Shown: positions 1-10,093, numbered from the stretch's first letter. The stretch is 64,000 bases of DNA from Porphyromonas vaginalis (GCF_958301595.1 NZ_CATQJU010000001.1:1612001-1676000), one strand, 5' to 3'. Notes: generated from the letters alone by a model not told the origin. Translations and numbers: made by a program.

Positions 1-20
1 TTGCAAAAGTCAACAGTCTC
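1..20 (+). repeat. Tip of a 175-bp MITE-like element (truncated)
   Basis: The first 20 bases match the left end of the 175-bp element found in full at 26311-26485, minus its first seven bases, which would lie before the window. The rest of the element does not follow, so this is a truncated copy. Confidence 0.6.
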
Positions 21-100
21 CCCTTAGTCCTGAGAATATAACACAAGAAAGCCCAGCACCTCTCAACATGTACAGATGAGTAGTACTGGGTATAGAAGAC

Positions 101-132
101 GTAGGGAGTGTCCCCGGTGGGGGACTCCCTAC
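101..132. repeat. REP-like hairpin downstream of rpsU
   Basis: Arms GTAGGGA and TCCCTAC enclose a second stem, GTCCCC with GGGGAC. It lies 80 bases past the rpsU stop and could end rpsU transcription on the minus strand, though no clear T-run follows. The GTAGGGA arm is shared with the REP-like arrays near 14.8 and 49.7 kb. Confidence 0.5.
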
Positions 133-211
133 GCAAATATTTCATCAATGAGCACTCGCTACTCGCAGAGCCGTATAGATCGCTCGGAGCGTGGAGTCTC
201 TAATAAGTCTT

Positions 212-409
212 TTAAGCGTCTAGCTCCTCCTGACGAAGTGACTGCACGTAGCGAGCCTTCTCCATCATACGACGATTGACGTCTGAGGGCTTCTGAAATG
301 CTTGGCGCTTGCGGAGATCACGAACGATACCGATGTCGTTGTACTTACGCTTGTAACGCTTGAGTGCACGCTCGATGTTTTCGCCCTCCTTGATTGGTAC
401 AATTATCAT
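212..409 (-). CDS. rpsU: 30S ribosomal protein S21
   Basis: A 65-residue basic protein starting MIIVPIKEGENIERALKRYK, the usual S21 N-terminus, with an Arg/Lys-rich middle and C-terminus. S21 is a small-subunit protein located near the 3' end of 16S rRNA and is linked to initiation. Its length fits the Bacteroidetes form. The gene stands alone, and a well-formed promoter (486-516) lies about 80 bases upstream. The ATG at 409 is the only sensible start. Confidence 0.96.
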   Translation of the reverse strand: MIIVPIKEGENIERALKRYKRKYNDIGIVRDLRKRQAFQKPSDVNRRMMEKARYVQSLRQEELDA

Positions 410-485
410 ACTTGCTATTCTTTGTATTACGTTTGTTGTGATGAGAATATTTCAAGGACAGTACGTCTATCCTTACTTCGGAGGG

Positions 486-516
486 CAAAGGTACGAACTT
501 TATTTGAACTGGTCAA
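486..516 (-). promoter_or_regulatory. Bacteroidetes-type promoter for rpsU
   Basis: On the minus strand TTG (516-514) is followed after 20 bases by TACCTTTG (493-486), matching the Bacteroidetes sigma consensus TTG-N19-21-TAnnTTTG. Transcription would begin about 70 bases before the rpsU ATG. Confidence 0.75.
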
Positions 517-561
517 TAGTTTAGTGCGAACCTCAATCCCGAAAGGCTGGGCTAAGCTATA

Positions 562-593
562 TTTGGGGGGGCGAATAGTTTTTTGTACCTTTG
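562..593 (+). promoter_or_regulatory. Bacteroidetes-type promoter for tRNA-Arg
   Basis: TTTG (562-565), 20 bases, then TACCTTTG (586-593). It points at the tRNA gene starting at 690 and is divergent from the rpsU promoter. Confidence 0.7.
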
Positions 594-689
594 TCGAGCC
601 GTAGCGGTAATGCGCATGTGCAGGACGTATCAGCTACCTCTTGACACGACAGATGTGAGGTCGCGCTGTGATAACATATAATAAATATA

Positions 690-763
690 GGTCGAGTAGC
701 TCAGCTGGATAGAGCAACTGCCTTCTAAGCAGTAGGTCTTGGGTTCGAATCCCAACTCGATCA
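690..763 (+). tRNA. tRNA-Arg, anticodon TCT
   Basis: A full cloverleaf can be drawn by hand. The acceptor stem is GGTCGAG (690-696) with CTCGATC (756-762), with one G-T pair. There is a GCTC/GAGC D stem, an anticodon stem ACTGC/GCAGT around loop CTTCTAA with TCT at 724-726, and a T arm with GGTTCGAAT. The discriminator is A763. The 3' CCA is not encoded. It reads AGA arginine codons. Confidence 0.95.
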
Positions 764-991
764 CACATTGCGTAGACTCTAGCCTTGAGCGCGCTTCTTA
801 TTGCCCTGTATCCCCTGTCGCAAGGGCTTTCTCTCCTAGGTGCTGGGGACTTCACCATATCTATAATAAGGTCATAAGCTAGGGGCTTCTCTCACGCTCT
901 CATACTAAGGTGTTGACGGTGGACGATCGGTCTTGAGTCCAGGCAACGGAGGCGATGAGTGCCTATGCGCGGGTTTGAAGAGTAAAAGGAT

Positions 992-1831
992 ATGATAGTA
1001 CGACATAGAGACTGTAAGTTTGGGTGTGGTGTGATGATGATGCTCCTTGTGGAGCTCCTCGCACTATGCTCTTGTAGTCGTGCTGATCTCGCAGAGGGCG
1101 CGCAGCCCGAAGCTCTTGTGCAGGCAGACGCTGCTTATGCTGCTGGTCGCTACGAGCAGGCGGCCGAGATGTATAGCCATCTGGCTCAGGAGACTGCTGC
1201 CGAGGAGAGCCTGCAGAGTCTCTGCTACTATCGTGCTGGTGCTGCTTACAATGAGGTGGAGCAGAGGGGGCAAGCGATCCTGAATTATCGCAGAGCCTTG
1301 CTACTAGCGCCCGACTACTCAGAGGCACGGCACAATCTGCGTCTCGTCGAGGAGGCGAGGATGAATATGCCCGCCATGGAGTACCCGATCGTGCGTCGCT
1401 GGTCTGATGCGTGCGCTTATGCGGTTCCGATGAATGGGTGGCTTGTTGCTTCGGTCGTGCTTTTTGTGGGGAGCATAGTCACTTGCTTGGCTTTCTTCCT
1501 AGGTCGCTCTAGGCGGGTGCGGCGAGGATCGTTTTATGCGATGCTGGCCCTGATCATCTTGTGGGGCTGTACCTTACTCATGATACTACATCGTCGTCAC
1601 TACGATCAGCAGACAGATGTGGCGGTACTCTGCGGTGTCAAGGCTCCCCTCTATGCTCTGGAGGATGATCCGTCCGTAGCTACTCCGATGATGGAGCTGT
1701 ATGACGGTGCTGAGATGTGTATCGATGTCGAGGATCATGGTCAAGCTTACCTAGCGGTGACCCTGCCTGATGGCATCTCCGGACAAATAGCACGTACGGC
1801 TATCGAAAAGGTCGTCAGTGCCCAAAAGTAA
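992..1831 (+). CDS. BatE-like TPR and SH3-type membrane protein
   Basis: A 279-residue protein. It has a hydrophobic N-terminus (about residues 15-30), two TPR-like helix pairs (about 40-120), two membrane segments (about 150-170 and 180-198), and a C-terminal SH3-like stretch. This order is that of BatE, the last member of the Bacteroides aerotolerance (Bat) operon, thought to be part of an envelope stress system. The other bat genes are not adjacent here; the upstream neighbours are a tRNA and rpsU. The start could be 992 or the ATG triplet at 1034, which gives a cleaner signal sequence with a possible LCSC lipobox. Function beyond family resemblance is inference. Confidence 0.7.
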   Translation: MIVRHRDCKFGCGVMMMLLVELLALCSCSRADLAEGAQPEALVQADAAYAAGRYEQAAEMYSHLAQETAAEESLQSLCYYRAGAAYNEVEQRGQAILNYRRALLLAPDYSEARHNLRLVEEARMNMPAMEYPIVRRWSDACAYAVPMNGWLVASVVLFVGSIVTCLAFFLGRSRRVRRGSFYAMLALIILWGCTLLMILHRRHYDQQTDVAVLCGVKAPLYALEDDPSVATPMMELYDGAEMCIDVEDHGQAYLAVTLPDGISGQIARTAIEKVVSAQK

Positions 1832-1838
1832 AAACAGA

Positions 1839-1865
1839 GGAGTGCCTCAGCTGGTAAAGCACTCC
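1839..1865 (+). other. Short hairpin between batE-like and PAP2 genes
   Basis: Arms GGAGTGC and GCACTCC with a 13-base loop lie in the 57-base gap between two co-directional genes. It could be a weak terminator or processing site; no T-run follows. Confidence 0.3.
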
Positions 1866-1888
1866 CTCATGATAGAAGGATAGAAACT

Positions 1889-2593
1889 ATGGTTGAGCAG
1901 TTAGCACTCTGGGAGCGAGACGCTTTTTTAGCCATCAATGCGGCGCACACGCCTTATTGGGACGCTTTTATGTATCTCATCTCTTCGCGCTGGCCGTGGA
2001 TCGCCGTTGCTTTCGGACTGGTCATCTTTCTTTTTGCCAAGAAGCCGCTTCGCGAGTCGATCCTCCTCGTCTTGATGATTGCTCTCTTGATTACCGTAGC
2101 CGACCAACTCTCCAGCGGCTTGATCAAGCCTTACTTCGAGCGGCTGCGTCCCTCTTATCATCCACTTACGGCAGACCTGGTGCAGTCCGTCTACGGCTAC
2201 AAAGCGTGGGGCTACGGCTTCATCTCAGGGCATGCGACGAACTTTATGGCACTGGCGATGTTTACCGCATTGGCCTTCCGCAATCGTTGGTACACGGCGG
2301 TGGTCTTCGCGCTGGGACTGACCACAGCTTATAGTCGCGTCTATCTAGGCGTGCACTTTATCACAGATGTGGTGCCTGGCGCTTGTGTGGGACTGCTGCT
2401 GGGGTATCTCGTCTATCTGCTCTATCGCTGGCTACGTGTGAAGCTCTACAACGTACACCCCTCGGAGCCTCAGAGTCGTCTCTGCGCCTCCACGATCGGA
2501 TATCTGACCGCATTCCTGTGCGTCTTTATCCTCTTCCTATTTGCTTTTGCCGGCGAGCTGATGGGCGTGATGAAAGGGCAGGCGGGCTGGTAG
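1889..2593 (+). CDS. PAP2-family membrane phosphatase
   Basis: A 234-residue polytopic membrane protein with all three motifs of the PAP2 (type 2 phosphatidic acid phosphatase) superfamily: K80 to R87-P88, SGH at 114-116, and S149-R150 with H156 and D160. H116 and H156 are the expected catalytic pair acting on a lipid phosphate on the outer face of the inner membrane. About six hydrophobic segments are visible. Likely substrates are undecaprenyl diphosphate or a lipid A or phosphatidylglycerol phosphate; the sequence does not decide. The gene is convergent with the ComEA-like gene, only five bases away. Confidence 0.9.
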   Translation: MVEQLALWERDAFLAINAAHTPYWDAFMYLISSRWPWIAVAFGLVIFLFAKKPLRESILLVLMIALLITVADQLSSGLIKPYFERLRPSYHPLTADLVQSVYGYKAWGYGFISGHATNFMALAMFTALAFRNRWYTAVVFALGLTTAYSRVYLGVHFITDVVPGACVGLLLGYLVYLLYRWLRVKLYNVHPSEPQSRLCASTIGYLTAFLCVFILFLFAFAGELMGVMKGQAGW

Positions 2594-2598
2594 CCGGC

Positions 2599-3330
2599 TC
2601 ACTCAAAGTGAAAGTAGTGGGAGAGACGTACGCTGTCATCCCGATTGAACTCCTCAAGACTCATAATCCGGTGCCACGAATCTAGGGTGCCGTTCTTGCG
2701 AATGCTCCTTGCTAGAGCTGCCTGCTGCCGGTAGTTGAGGTAGGGATGTGAGGGGATGCTGTCACTACGCAGAGCGTCAAAGGGGGTACTGTAATTCTTT
2801 ATGCCAATATAGAAGAAGGGCTTGATGCGCTGGTAGCGATCAGGCTCCATGCCATAGATCTCTTGCAGTTGCAGTACCGTGTAGTATCCGCCTAGCTGAT
2901 CACGATACTTCACAATGCGTCTAGCAAAGCTGGGACCGATGCCGGGGATTTGCTGCAGTGTGAGCGTGTCGGCCCCGTTGAGGTCTATGCGTTGTCCCTC
3001 GTGTAGCTTCGGTTGGGAGCTGTGCTGCTGTCTCTCAGGCGCACCGACGTAGTCTGCCGATAGCTCGACCCCTTGAGAGGCGTTACTTACATCTTTACGT
3101 GACTTGTCAGGCTGTACAGGTGGTGCATAAGTACCCCTGTTGGCCTGTTTTTGTATGGAGTCTATGGGTAGGGTGCCCATTTGCTCGCTTATCGTCTGCC
3201 CTGCCAGAGGGGCGAGCGACTGAGCATTGTAGTTGTTGTCCCAGAGTACCTTGCCGATGGCCGCCAGTATGATCAGGCTAACGGCTATCAGCACCCAGGT
3301 CTCTATGCGTCCTCTCTTGAAGCTATTCAT
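2599..3330 (-). CDS. ComEA-type helix-hairpin-helix protein
   Basis: A 243-residue protein with one N-terminal membrane segment (about residues 12-30), a low-complexity linker, and two helix-hairpin-helix stretches: one around [20 protein letters not shown] (about 123-142) and a second near the C-terminus. ComEA proteins bind DNA at the membrane during uptake. In Bacteroidetes many proteins of this shape have no proven role in competence. The start overlaps the end of the ABC gene by eight bases, so it is the last gene of the mltG-tcdA-ABC run. Confidence 0.8.
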   Translation of the reverse strand: MNSFKRGRIETWVLIAVSLIILAAIGKVLWDNNYNAQSLAPLAGQTISEQMGTLPIDSIQKQANRGTYAPPVQPDKSRKDVSNASQGVELSADYVGAPERQQHSSQPKLHEGQRIDLNGADTLTLQQIPGIGPSFARRIVKYRDQLGGYYTVLQLQEIYGMEPDRYQRIKPFFYIGIKNYSTPFDALRSDSIPSHPYLNYRQQAALARSIRKNGTLDSWHRIMSLEEFNRDDSVRLSHYFHFE

Positions 3331-4015
3331 GCTGGTCGGGAGCGTACGTGTCGGCTATGATGCGCCCATCTTGTAGTGAGAGGGTGCGGTCGGCTCGCTG
3401 CGCAAAGTCTTCGTCGTGTGTCACGATCAGGAAGGTCTGCCCGAGCTGATCTCGTAGCTCGAAGAATAGCTCGATGAGCTCCTCCTTGCGCTGTGTGTCT
3501 AGGCTCCCCGACGGTTCGTCGGCTAGGATCAGCGTGGGGCGATTGATCAGGGCGCGCGCTACGGCTGTGCGCTGCTTCTCGCCACCCGAGAGCTGTGTCG
3601 GGCGGTGCTTAAGACGATCGGCCAGTCCCAGCTGTGTGAGTAGCTGCTCCGCTTCGCTGAGTGCTTGTCGCTTGCTCATGCCAGCGATCATAGCCGGGAT
3701 GGCTACATTCTCAGCAGCCGTGAACTCAGGCAGCAACTGGTGAAACTGAAAGACGAAGCCGATCTGCTTATTGCGAAAGTGTGCCTGCTTCTGGGCTGAG
3801 AGGGCAAAAGGATTGACCCCGCCGATCGATAGCTCTCCCTTGTCCGGCTTGAGTAGCGTCCCGATGATCTGTAGGAGCGTCGTCTTGCCCGCACCGCTAG
3901 GACCGACGATAGAGGTTATCTCCCCCTGATGTATCGAGAGGGTTATCTCTTTGAGTATTTGTAGCGAGCCAAAGGACTTGCAGATAGAGTCTAGAGTGAC
4001 GAGAGGCGTGGGCAT
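3323..4015 (-). CDS. LolD-like ABC transporter ATPase
   Basis: A 230-residue ATPase of the MacB/LolD group. Walker A GPSGAGKT is at 38-45, the Q-loop is in [10 protein letters not shown], the signature is LSGGEKQR, Walker B is LILADEPSG, and the H-loop is IVTHD. LolD powers release of outer-membrane lipoproteins from the inner membrane with LolC/E. No permease gene is adjacent, which is common for lolD in Bacteroidetes. It sits 14 bases after tcdA and overlaps the ComEA-like gene. The substrate is inferred from family. Confidence 0.85.
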   Translation of the reverse strand: MPTPLVTLDSICKSFGSLQILKEITLSIHQGEITSIVGPSGAGKTTLLQIIGTLLKPDKGELSIGGVNPFALSAQKQAHFRNKQIGFVFQFHQLLPEFTAAENVAIPAMIAGMSKRQALSEAEQLLTQLGLADRLKHRPTQLSGGEKQRTAVARALINRPTLILADEPSGSLDTQRKEELIELFFELRDQLGQTFLIVTHDEDFAQRADRTLSLQDGRIIADTYAPDQHE

Positions 4016-4029
4016 AAGCTTAGTCGTTT

Positions 4030-4785
4030 TTACTGAGGCGTAGAGAGGTCTTGTAGTACGTAGGCTGCCATGTGAAGGCCAAAGAGCTGGGGCATGTAAG
4101 AGATTGTCCCGACGATGCTCCGCTTGTTCTGATCGCTGTGGGGTAGGGCACGTATAGCCTCCTCGCGCGATGGCTCGCTACTGTATACGCATGGTGTGGC
4201 AAAGACGGCACGCGGAGCCTCTAGCTGGCGAAGCCGCTTGCGTACGAAGCGTGCCAAGGCGCAGATATGCGTCTTACTCATCGGAGCGACGGAGACCTGC
4301 CGTGGATCTAGCTTAGCACCCGCACCCATAGCACTGATGATCGGGATGTCCAGCTGATGCGCAGCGAGGATCAGTTCGCACTTAGGCGTGAGCGTATCGA
4401 TGCAGTCTAGTATATAGTCGTAGTGATGTGTAGCGAGGAGCGTGGGGATGTTGTCGCCCGAGAGATAGGCCGCATGCGTCTCCACCGCTATGTCCGGATT
4501 GATCCGATGCAGTAGCTCCTCCACCACCTCCACCTTAGGACGCCCTATGGTATCTCTAAAGGCGATCACCTGACGATTGATATTCGTCTCATCGACCTTG
4601 TCGTGATCTACGAGTGTAAAGCGACCGATGCCAGAGCGCGCCAAGAGTTCGCACGCTTTGCTTCCCACACCGCCGAGCCCCACGATGAGGACATGCTTGT
4701 CGGCAAGGCATCGCAACGTCTCGCTCCCGAGGAGTAGCTCCGTACGCTCCAGCCAGTGAGGCACGCCGTCCATAGGTGTCGTCAT
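4030..4785 (-). CDS. tcdA: ThiF/MoeB-family tRNA threonylcarbamoyladenosine dehydratase
   Basis: A 251-residue E1-like adenylating enzyme. The nucleotide-binding motif GLGGVGS is at about 36-42, the acidic residue and DETNINRQ near 65-72, and [11 protein letters not shown] later. The TcdA (CsdL) form cyclises t6A37 to ct6A37 in tRNAs that read ANN codons. Length and motif order fit TcdA better than MoeB or ThiF, and no thiamine or molybdopterin genes are near. It lies nine bases after mltG. Confidence 0.85.
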   Translation of the reverse strand: MTTPMDGVPHWLERTELLLGSETLRCLADKHVLIVGLGGVGSKACELLARSGIGRFTLVDHDKVDETNINRQVIAFRDTIGRPKVEVVEELLHRINPDIAVETHAAYLSGDNIPTLLATHHYDYILDCIDTLTPKCELILAAHQLDIPIISAMGAGAKLDPRQVSVAPMSKTHICALARFVRKRLRQLEAPRAVFATPCVYSSEPSREEAIRALPHSDQNKRSIVGTISYMPQLFGLHMAAYVLQDLSTPQ

Positions 4786-4794
4786 CAGGTGCCG

Positions 4795-5910
4795 TTACTC
4801 TGTGATGCCCCGCTCATCTAGAGCCTTCTGATAAGCTCTAGCATTGCGCATGTGCTCAGCATAATTAGCCGCAAAAGCATGATGCCCCGAGAAGTCTGCC
4901 CGAGCACACATATAGAGGTAGTCGTGCGGCGTGTGATGCAGCACAGCATCTAGCGTCGTCATCTGTGGATAGCGAATAGGACCTGGAGGGAGACCCTTAT
5001 ATTTATAGGTATTGTAGGGCGAGTCAGCCTTCAGTAGCTCGCCACCGATACGCTGTGCCGTGAAGTTGCCTGTGGCAAACTTAAGCGTCGGATCAGCTTG
5101 CAGCGCCATACCCTTGCGCAGGCGATTGATGTAAAGCCCCGCAATGTCACCGTACTCGTCCGTCTTGCTCGACTCCTCCTCGACGATCGAAGCTATGATC
5201 GAGATCTCTACCGGGGTGAGTCCTATCTCCTGAGCCAGTGCCGTACGCTTCTGATCCCAAAACTTGTGGTAGCTCTGCTCATACTTGTGCAGCAGCTCTT
5301 TAGGGGATACATTCCAGTAGACCTCGTGCGTGTCTGGGAGAAACATACAGCGTATCGTCTCAGTCGTGAAGCCTAGCGAGTCGCAGTAGACCGAGTCTCG
5401 CAGTAGCGTGCGTAGCTCCTCGGCGCTCATCTCCAGGGGAGCCGTCAGCTTGTCGATCAGCTCCTCCTGCGTACGAATAGAGGAGAAGGAGAGCCTGACC
5501 GGCGTCTGAGCTCCATACTTGATCGTCTTGCAGATGGAGAGGATGCTCATATCAGGGCTTAGCCGATAGCGTCCCGGACGCAGTCTCTCCTCGATGCGTA
5601 TGAGGCGAGCCACGCTACGGAGCAGGGTGGGGTTCTTGATCTCTAGCTCCTTCGTGATAGTCGTCATCAGCGCCTCGCTACTAGTCGTGTCGGTGATGTA
5701 GGCGTAGCACTCCTGCTGACTCGTGCGCCCCGCAGGACGGAGTAGTAGGTAAGCAGCCCACGAGAGTAGGAGGAGTATGACGATGAGTAGCGTCGAGCGT
5801 ATCCACGTACGTATGCGTCTAGGCGACTCATGGTGACGACTCCGGTGCGAAGTATCATTGAAGTATGAGGGACGCCATTGTTTAGATCGAGATCTGCGAC
5901 TGCGTGACAT
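4795..5910 (-). CDS. mltG: Endolytic murein transglycosylase MltG
   Basis: A 371-residue YceG-domain protein with a basic Ser/Arg-rich cytoplasmic start, one membrane segment (about 38-57), then the periplasmic domain. The catalytic glutamate lies in ASIVEEESSK, followed by the family motif GLYINRLRKGMALQADPT. MltG cuts nascent glycan strands and is thought to set their length. It leads a tight minus-strand run with tcdA, the LolD-like ATPase and the ComEA-like gene. Confidence 0.93.
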   Translation of the reverse strand: MSRSRRSRSKQWRPSYFNDTSHRSRHHESPRRIRTWIRSTLLIVILLLLSWAAYLLLRPAGRTSQQECYAYITDTTSSEALMTTITKELEIKNPTLLRSVARLIRIEERLRPGRYRLSPDMSILSICKTIKYGAQTPVRLSFSSIRTQEELIDKLTAPLEMSAEELRTLLRDSVYCDSLGFTTETIRCMFLPDTHEVYWNVSPKELLHKYEQSYHKFWDQKRTALAQEIGLTPVEISIIASIVEEESSKTDEYGDIAGLYINRLRKGMALQADPTLKFATGNFTAQRIGGELLKADSPYNTYKYKGLPPGPIRYPQMTTLDAVLHHTPHDYLYMCARADFSGHHAFAANYAEHMRNARAYQKALDERGITE

Positions 5911-5953
5911 AGAGTAAGAGTCTAATCAGTTAGTAAAGACGGGCGGGTAAAGC

Positions 5954-6023
5954 AGTACCCACAAGGGATGATGTTGCACACTCATAGCGGAGTGGGGCCG
6001 TCTCTTGTGGGTACTTCCTTTTT
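5954..6023. terminator. Inverted repeat between DUF349 gene and mltG
   Basis: Perfect 12-base arms AGTACCCACAAG (5954-5965) and CTTGTGGGTACT (6004-6015) with a 38-base spacer. A T-rich tract follows on the plus strand only. It lies past the stop of the DUF349 gene, so it may end that transcript on the minus strand, though the T-run points the other way. Confidence 0.45.
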
Positions 6024-6092
6024 GTCATAGCGTAGGAGAGGTGGATCTCCTAGATGCTGGATGCCTAAGCATAAAAGGCTGTGCTGAGCAGT

Positions 6093-8102
6093 TTACTTCT
6101 CCTCTGGCTGTGCGGCCTCGGGAGCTGGTTCGTCAGCATCCTGCTGCACTCTCTGCTCCTTACGTATATCACGTAGCTTGAGATCTAGCTCGTCGATCTC
6201 TTGCTGCATCGAGTCACAGCGCTCCTCCAGCATCTTGAGCAGGTTCTCGCCTGCGCTGCTCGTCACACTCAGGCGCTCCTTGTTGTTGCTGTAAGTCTGC
6301 AGATCGCTCTCCAGCTGCTCCTTGCGGCGCTGTATGCGATCATACTCCTCACCATAAGGACTAGCAGGGCCGAAGTTGCGACGGTTATTGTTGCGGTTGC
6401 CACGTCTGTCGCCACGAGGCTTGTCGCTAGCTCTCAGCTTATTGAAGAAAGCATCCATCTGCTCCTTCAGCTCATCTTGTAGCTTACGGCGCGTCTTGCG
6501 AGGCATGTAGCCCAGCTGGTTAAAGTCTCTCTGTAGCGTCACCGCCTCCTCACGATCAGCATCGCTCGGAGACTCGATAGCGGCCAACTCATGTGCACGA
6601 GCTAAGAGCTGCTTAGCCGTAGCTACCGACTCCTTGCTCTCCTCACGCTGAGCCTGATAGAGAGCTTTGTGATGCGTGTAGTAAGTGTCGCACGCCTCAC
6701 GGAAACGCTTGAAGAGAGCCTGGTGCTTGTTCGTGTGGATCATCTCATTCCACTCCGTCTGCAGCTCCTGTATGCGGCTATGTCCCTCAGGCCAACGCTC
6801 CTCAGCGACGATCTGCTCGATCTCCTCGATGATCGCACGCTTGCGGTCGCCCTGCTCGCTGATCTGCTTGTTGCGATCACGCATGAACTCCTTGCGCTTG
6901 TCAAAGAAGATGTCACACGCCGTCCTAAAGTGCAGGTATAGCTCCTCGCTCACCGCACGAGGCACACGACCCGTCTTACGCCACTGTGCTTGCAGCTCCT
7001 TGATCTGGTCCGTGTAGGTGCGCCAATCCTTGAAGGTATGTATATCGTTCGGGTTGATCGCCTCGATCTGCGTGATGATACCCCGCTTGATCGCTTCGTT
7101 CTCACCCTCCTGCGTACGCTGCTGGTTGCGATACTCCTGGTTGTTGCTGTTGATCTTGGCCGAAAGCTCCTGAAACTGCTTCCACAGATCCTTGCGAAGC
7201 TCCTTAGCCACAGGACCCACGTCGCGCCAGCGGTGGTGTAGGTCTTGCAATTCGCGAGCTGCCTGCGTCACATCGGCAGACTCGGCTAGCTCCTTAGCAC
7301 GCTGTATGATGAGCTCCTTAGCCTCCAGGTTCTTCTTGAAGTCATAGTCGCGGAACTCGTTATTGATCTGCTGCAGGTCGTAAAACTCCTCCCTCAGATG
7401 CTCAAACTCACCCTGTATCTGGCGCATATCCCCAGGAGGCACAGCACCCGTATTGTGCCAGCTCTCCGTGATCTCACGGTACTCCTTGCTGATGATGCTA
7501 AAGCTCTCGCTCGACGAGAGCAGCTTACGCAGACGCTCCACGAGCTCACGCTTGATCGTTAGGTTAGCCTTCTGCTCCTCAGCTATCTCCTCCTGGCGCT
7601 TACGATTGCGCTCCTTAAAGTCATTGAGTAGCTCCTTGAGACGTATCTCCTGCGCCTCAGCGTCTGCACGTAGCTTAGCGTTCTCCTCCGAGACCGTGTT
7701 CAGGTAGCTATTCATCTTGCTGTAGAAGACATTCTTGTAGCGATCGATGATAGAGCGTGGAGGCAGCTCGCCGCTCTGTAGCAGGAGCACCACATCGTCC
7801 GTGATCTGTGCGCAGCTCATCTTAGCAATGTCTGCGTCGCTCTTGTTGAGGAGCTCCTGATACTGTCGCTCCTCCTCCGATAGCTCGGCCGGTGCTGTCG
7901 TCTCAGCTTGAATCGTCTCGGTGGTCTCCTCCGCATCGACAGACTGCTCTGGAGTCGTCTCAGCCACCACCTCGGGCGATGGAGAGGTCTCTGGAGTGCT
8001 TGTCGGGGATGTCGTCGCTTCCTGCGTCGATGGTGTAGTAGTCGTCTGGTCGAGAGCAGAGGTCTGCTCTGTGTTGTTCACTTCTTGTGGGATAAGATTC
8101 AT
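6093..8102 (-). CDS. DUF349 repeat protein
   Basis: A 669-residue, highly charged helical protein. Residues 1-75 are rich in Thr, Pro, Glu and Ser and look disordered. From about 130 to 620 there are several DUF349 units, seen as repeats of W...G.VP or the related RW.DVGPV and QWRKTGRVP motifs, each in a long coiled helix. An Arg/Asn-rich insert lies near 570. The C-terminus is again coiled coil and acidic. DUF349 proteins are widespread in Bacteroidetes; I know of no firm function. It is a single gene with a possible -7 element at 8209-8216. Confidence 0.9.
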   Translation of the reverse strand: MNLIPQEVNNTEQTSALDQTTTTPSTQEATTSPTSTPETSPSPEVVAETTPEQSVDAEETTETIQAETTAPAELSEEERQYQELLNKSDADIAKMSCAQITDDVVLLLQSGELPPRSIIDRYKNVFYSKMNSYLNTVSEENAKLRADAEAQEIRLKELLNDFKERNRKRQEEIAEEQKANLTIKRELVERLRKLLSSSESFSIISKEYREITESWHNTGAVPPGDMRQIQGEFEHLREEFYDLQQINNEFRDYDFKKNLEAKELIIQRAKELAESADVTQAARELQDLHHRWRDVGPVAKELRKDLWKQFQELSAKINSNNQEYRNQQRTQEGENEAIKRGIITQIEAINPNDIHTFKDWRTYTDQIKELQAQWRKTGRVPRAVSEELYLHFRTACDIFFDKRKEFMRDRNKQISEQGDRKRAIIEEIEQIVAEERWPEGHSRIQELQTEWNEMIHTNKHQALFKRFREACDTYYTHHKALYQAQREESKESVATAKQLLARAHELAAIESPSDADREEAVTLQRDFNQLGYMPRKTRRKLQDELKEQMDAFFNKLRASDKPRGDRRGNRNNNRRNFGPASPYGEEYDRIQRRKEQLESDLQTYSNNKERLSVTSSAGENLLKMLEERCDSMQQEIDELDLKLRDIRKEQRVQQDADEPAPEAAQPEEK

Positions 8103-8470
8103 TTTCGAGATGATTCTAGATGTATAACTAATATCGAGGAGTCGCCGTATGCGTCAGCGCAGCGTACCAGCTCCTCGTCTGCTCATTCAGCTAATGCTGC
8201 TCTGAATGCAAAGATAACTAATTCTTCGCGATTGGCGGACTATTTGCGCAAAGTGTTAGTTTTCCAAAAACTTTCCAGCCTTAGGCAAAAGCTAAGACGA
8301 CCTCTCCAGAGCCACGCCAATCAGCCCACATATCCGCCACGCTCACGCCCGCCATCCATCGCCTCTCGTGCAGACGGGAGGACGCGTAGACGAAGTCATT
8401 CGTGCGGGTTGCGCTTGCCCACTGAGTTAGAAAGAGTAACTTTGTCCGTACAAGACGCAATCATCACTCT
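8103..8470. other. Divergent intergenic region, DUF349 gene to hsdM
   Basis: 368 bases without a supportable gene. On the minus strand TATCTTTG (8216-8209) is a candidate -7 box for the DUF349 gene, but no -33 element stands at the right distance. The plus-strand end holds the hsdM promoter. A long reading frame across the region on the plus strand overlaps the DUF349 gene and has no protein-like character. Confidence 0.5.
8415..8444 (+). promoter_or_regulatory. Bacteroidetes-type promoter for hsdMSR-1
   Basis: TTG (8415-8417), 19 bases, then TAACTTTG (8437-8444). The hsdM ATG is 27 bases further on. Nothing comparable is seen before hsdS or hsdR, which suggests one transcript. Confidence 0.75.
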
Positions 8471-10018
8471 ATGACTAGTACTAAGCAACGAGACGAGTTA
8501 CACGCTGCCATCTGGGGCATTGCCAACGAAGTGCGTGGAGCTGTCGATGGGTGGGACTTCAAGCAGTTTGTCCTAGGCGCCCTTTTCTACCGATTCATCA
8601 GCGAGCACTTCGCCAGCCACATGGAGGCGGGCGACCCCGATGTCACTTACGCCAAGCTATCCGATGAGGATATTTCGCCCGAGATCAAGGAGGACGCCGT
8701 CAAGACGAAGGGCTACTTCATCTACCCCAGTCAGCTCTTTGTCAATGTAGTCTGTGAGGCGCATCACAACCCCGACCTCAATGTGCAGCTACGGCAGATC
8801 TTTGACGCTATCGAGGGCTCTGCTGCGGGCTACCCCTCTGAGGCTGCCATCAAGGGGCTCTTTGCAGACTTTGACACGACGAGCATCCGCCTAGGTAACT
8901 CCGTCGAGGAGAAGAACCGTCGCCTCGTAGCCGTGCTCACTGGCGTGGCGAGCCTAGACTTGGGTGATACGGAGCAGCATGAGATCGATATCTTTGGTGA
9001 TGCCTACGAGTTCCTCATCTCCAACTATGCAGCCAATGCGGGCAAGTCGGGTGGCGAGTTCTTTACACCACAAAATGTCTCCAAGCTGATCGCTCGCCTC
9101 GCCATGCATGGACTGGATCGGGTCAATAAGATCTATGACCCCGCCTGTGGCTCTGGCTCGCTGTTGCTACAGGCTAAGCGACAGTTTGACGCCCATCAGA
9201 TCGAGGAGGGCTTCTTCGGACAGGAGATCAACTACACGACCTACAACCTAGCGAGGATGAACATGTTCCTCCACGGGATCAACTACGACAAGTTTGACAT
9301 CAAGCTAGGCGACACGCTCCTCGACCCCAAGCACAACTATGAGAAGCCCTTTGATGCGATCGTCTCCAATCCGCCTTACTCGCAGGAGTGGGTAGGCGAC
9401 AAAGACCCCACGCTAATCAACGATGATCGCTTTGCGCCAGCAGGTGTCTTGGCACCTAATAATTACGCAGACTACGCCTTTATCCTTCATGTACTGCACT
9501 ACCTTTCGGCACGTGGACGGGCTGCTATCGTCTCCTTCCCAGGTGTTTTCTATCGTGGTAGACGTGAAAAGAAGATCCGCAAGTACATTGTCGACAATAA
9601 CTTTGTGGAGACGGTCATAGCACTCCCAACCAAACTCTTCTACGCTACCAGCATTGCGGTAAACATACTAGTCCTCTCGAAACACAAGGCAGACAACACA
9701 ATCCAATTTATCGATGTCAGTGGCGAGGAGTTCTATAAGAAGGAGACGAACAACAACGTCCTCACCGAGGAGCATATCGCCCGCATCATTCAGATCTTTG
9801 CCGACAAAGAGCCCGTGGCACACGTCGCCACATCGGTGCCTTACGCTGAGATCGTCGAGAACGACTACAACCTTTCCGTGACCAGCTACGTGGAGCCAGA
9901 GGACCAGACCGGGGAGATCGACATAGACGTCCTCCAGGGTGAGATCGCCGAGACGGTCGCTCGCATCAACGGGCTCCGTAGCGACATCGATGCAATCGTT
10001 AAGGAGATCAACTCATAG
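8471..10018 (+). CDS. hsdM: Type I RM DNA methyltransferase subunit HsdM (system 1)
   Basis: A 515-residue N6-adenine methyltransferase. The N-terminal helical HsdM domain spans about 1-150. The AdoMet-binding motif DPACGSG is at 223-229 and the catalytic NPPY at 300-303. Length is standard. With HsdS it methylates adenine in a bipartite target; with HsdR added the complex cleaves unmodified DNA. It is the first gene of an intact hsdM-hsdS-hsdR set. Base use is like its neighbours, unlike the second system. Confidence 0.96.
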   Translation: MTSTKQRDELHAAIWGIANEVRGAVDGWDFKQFVLGALFYRFISEHFASHMEAGDPDVTYAKLSDEDISPEIKEDAVKTKGYFIYPSQLFVNVVCEAHHNPDLNVQLRQIFDAIEGSAAGYPSEAAIKGLFADFDTTSIRLGNSVEEKNRRLVAVLTGVASLDLGDTEQHEIDIFGDAYEFLISNYAANAGKSGGEFFTPQNVSKLIARLAMHGLDRVNKIYDPACGSGSLLLQAKRQFDAHQIEEGFFGQEINYTTYNLARMNMFLHGINYDKFDIKLGDTLLDPKHNYEKPFDAIVSNPPYSQEWVGDKDPTLINDDRFAPAGVLAPNNYADYAFILHVLHYLSARGRAAIVSFPGVFYRGRREKKIRKYIVDNNFVETVIALPTKLFYATSIAVNILVLSKHKADNTIQFIDVSGEEFYKKETNNNVLTEEHIARIIQIFADKEPVAHVATSVPYAEIVENDYNLSVTSYVEPEDQTGEIDIDVLQGEIAETVARINGLRSDIDAIVKEINS

Positions 10019-10093
10019 AGATGCTACAGGAAGAAGTGGTTATTCCCAAAATGGAAACACCCACAGCACACAACAAAGCATAGACACCCCACG

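Noticed and set aside
7908-8474. 188-codon plus-strand frame ahead of hsdM
   Set aside because: It overlaps the DUF349 gene on the other strand, has Arg/Ser-rich composition and no recognisable domain.
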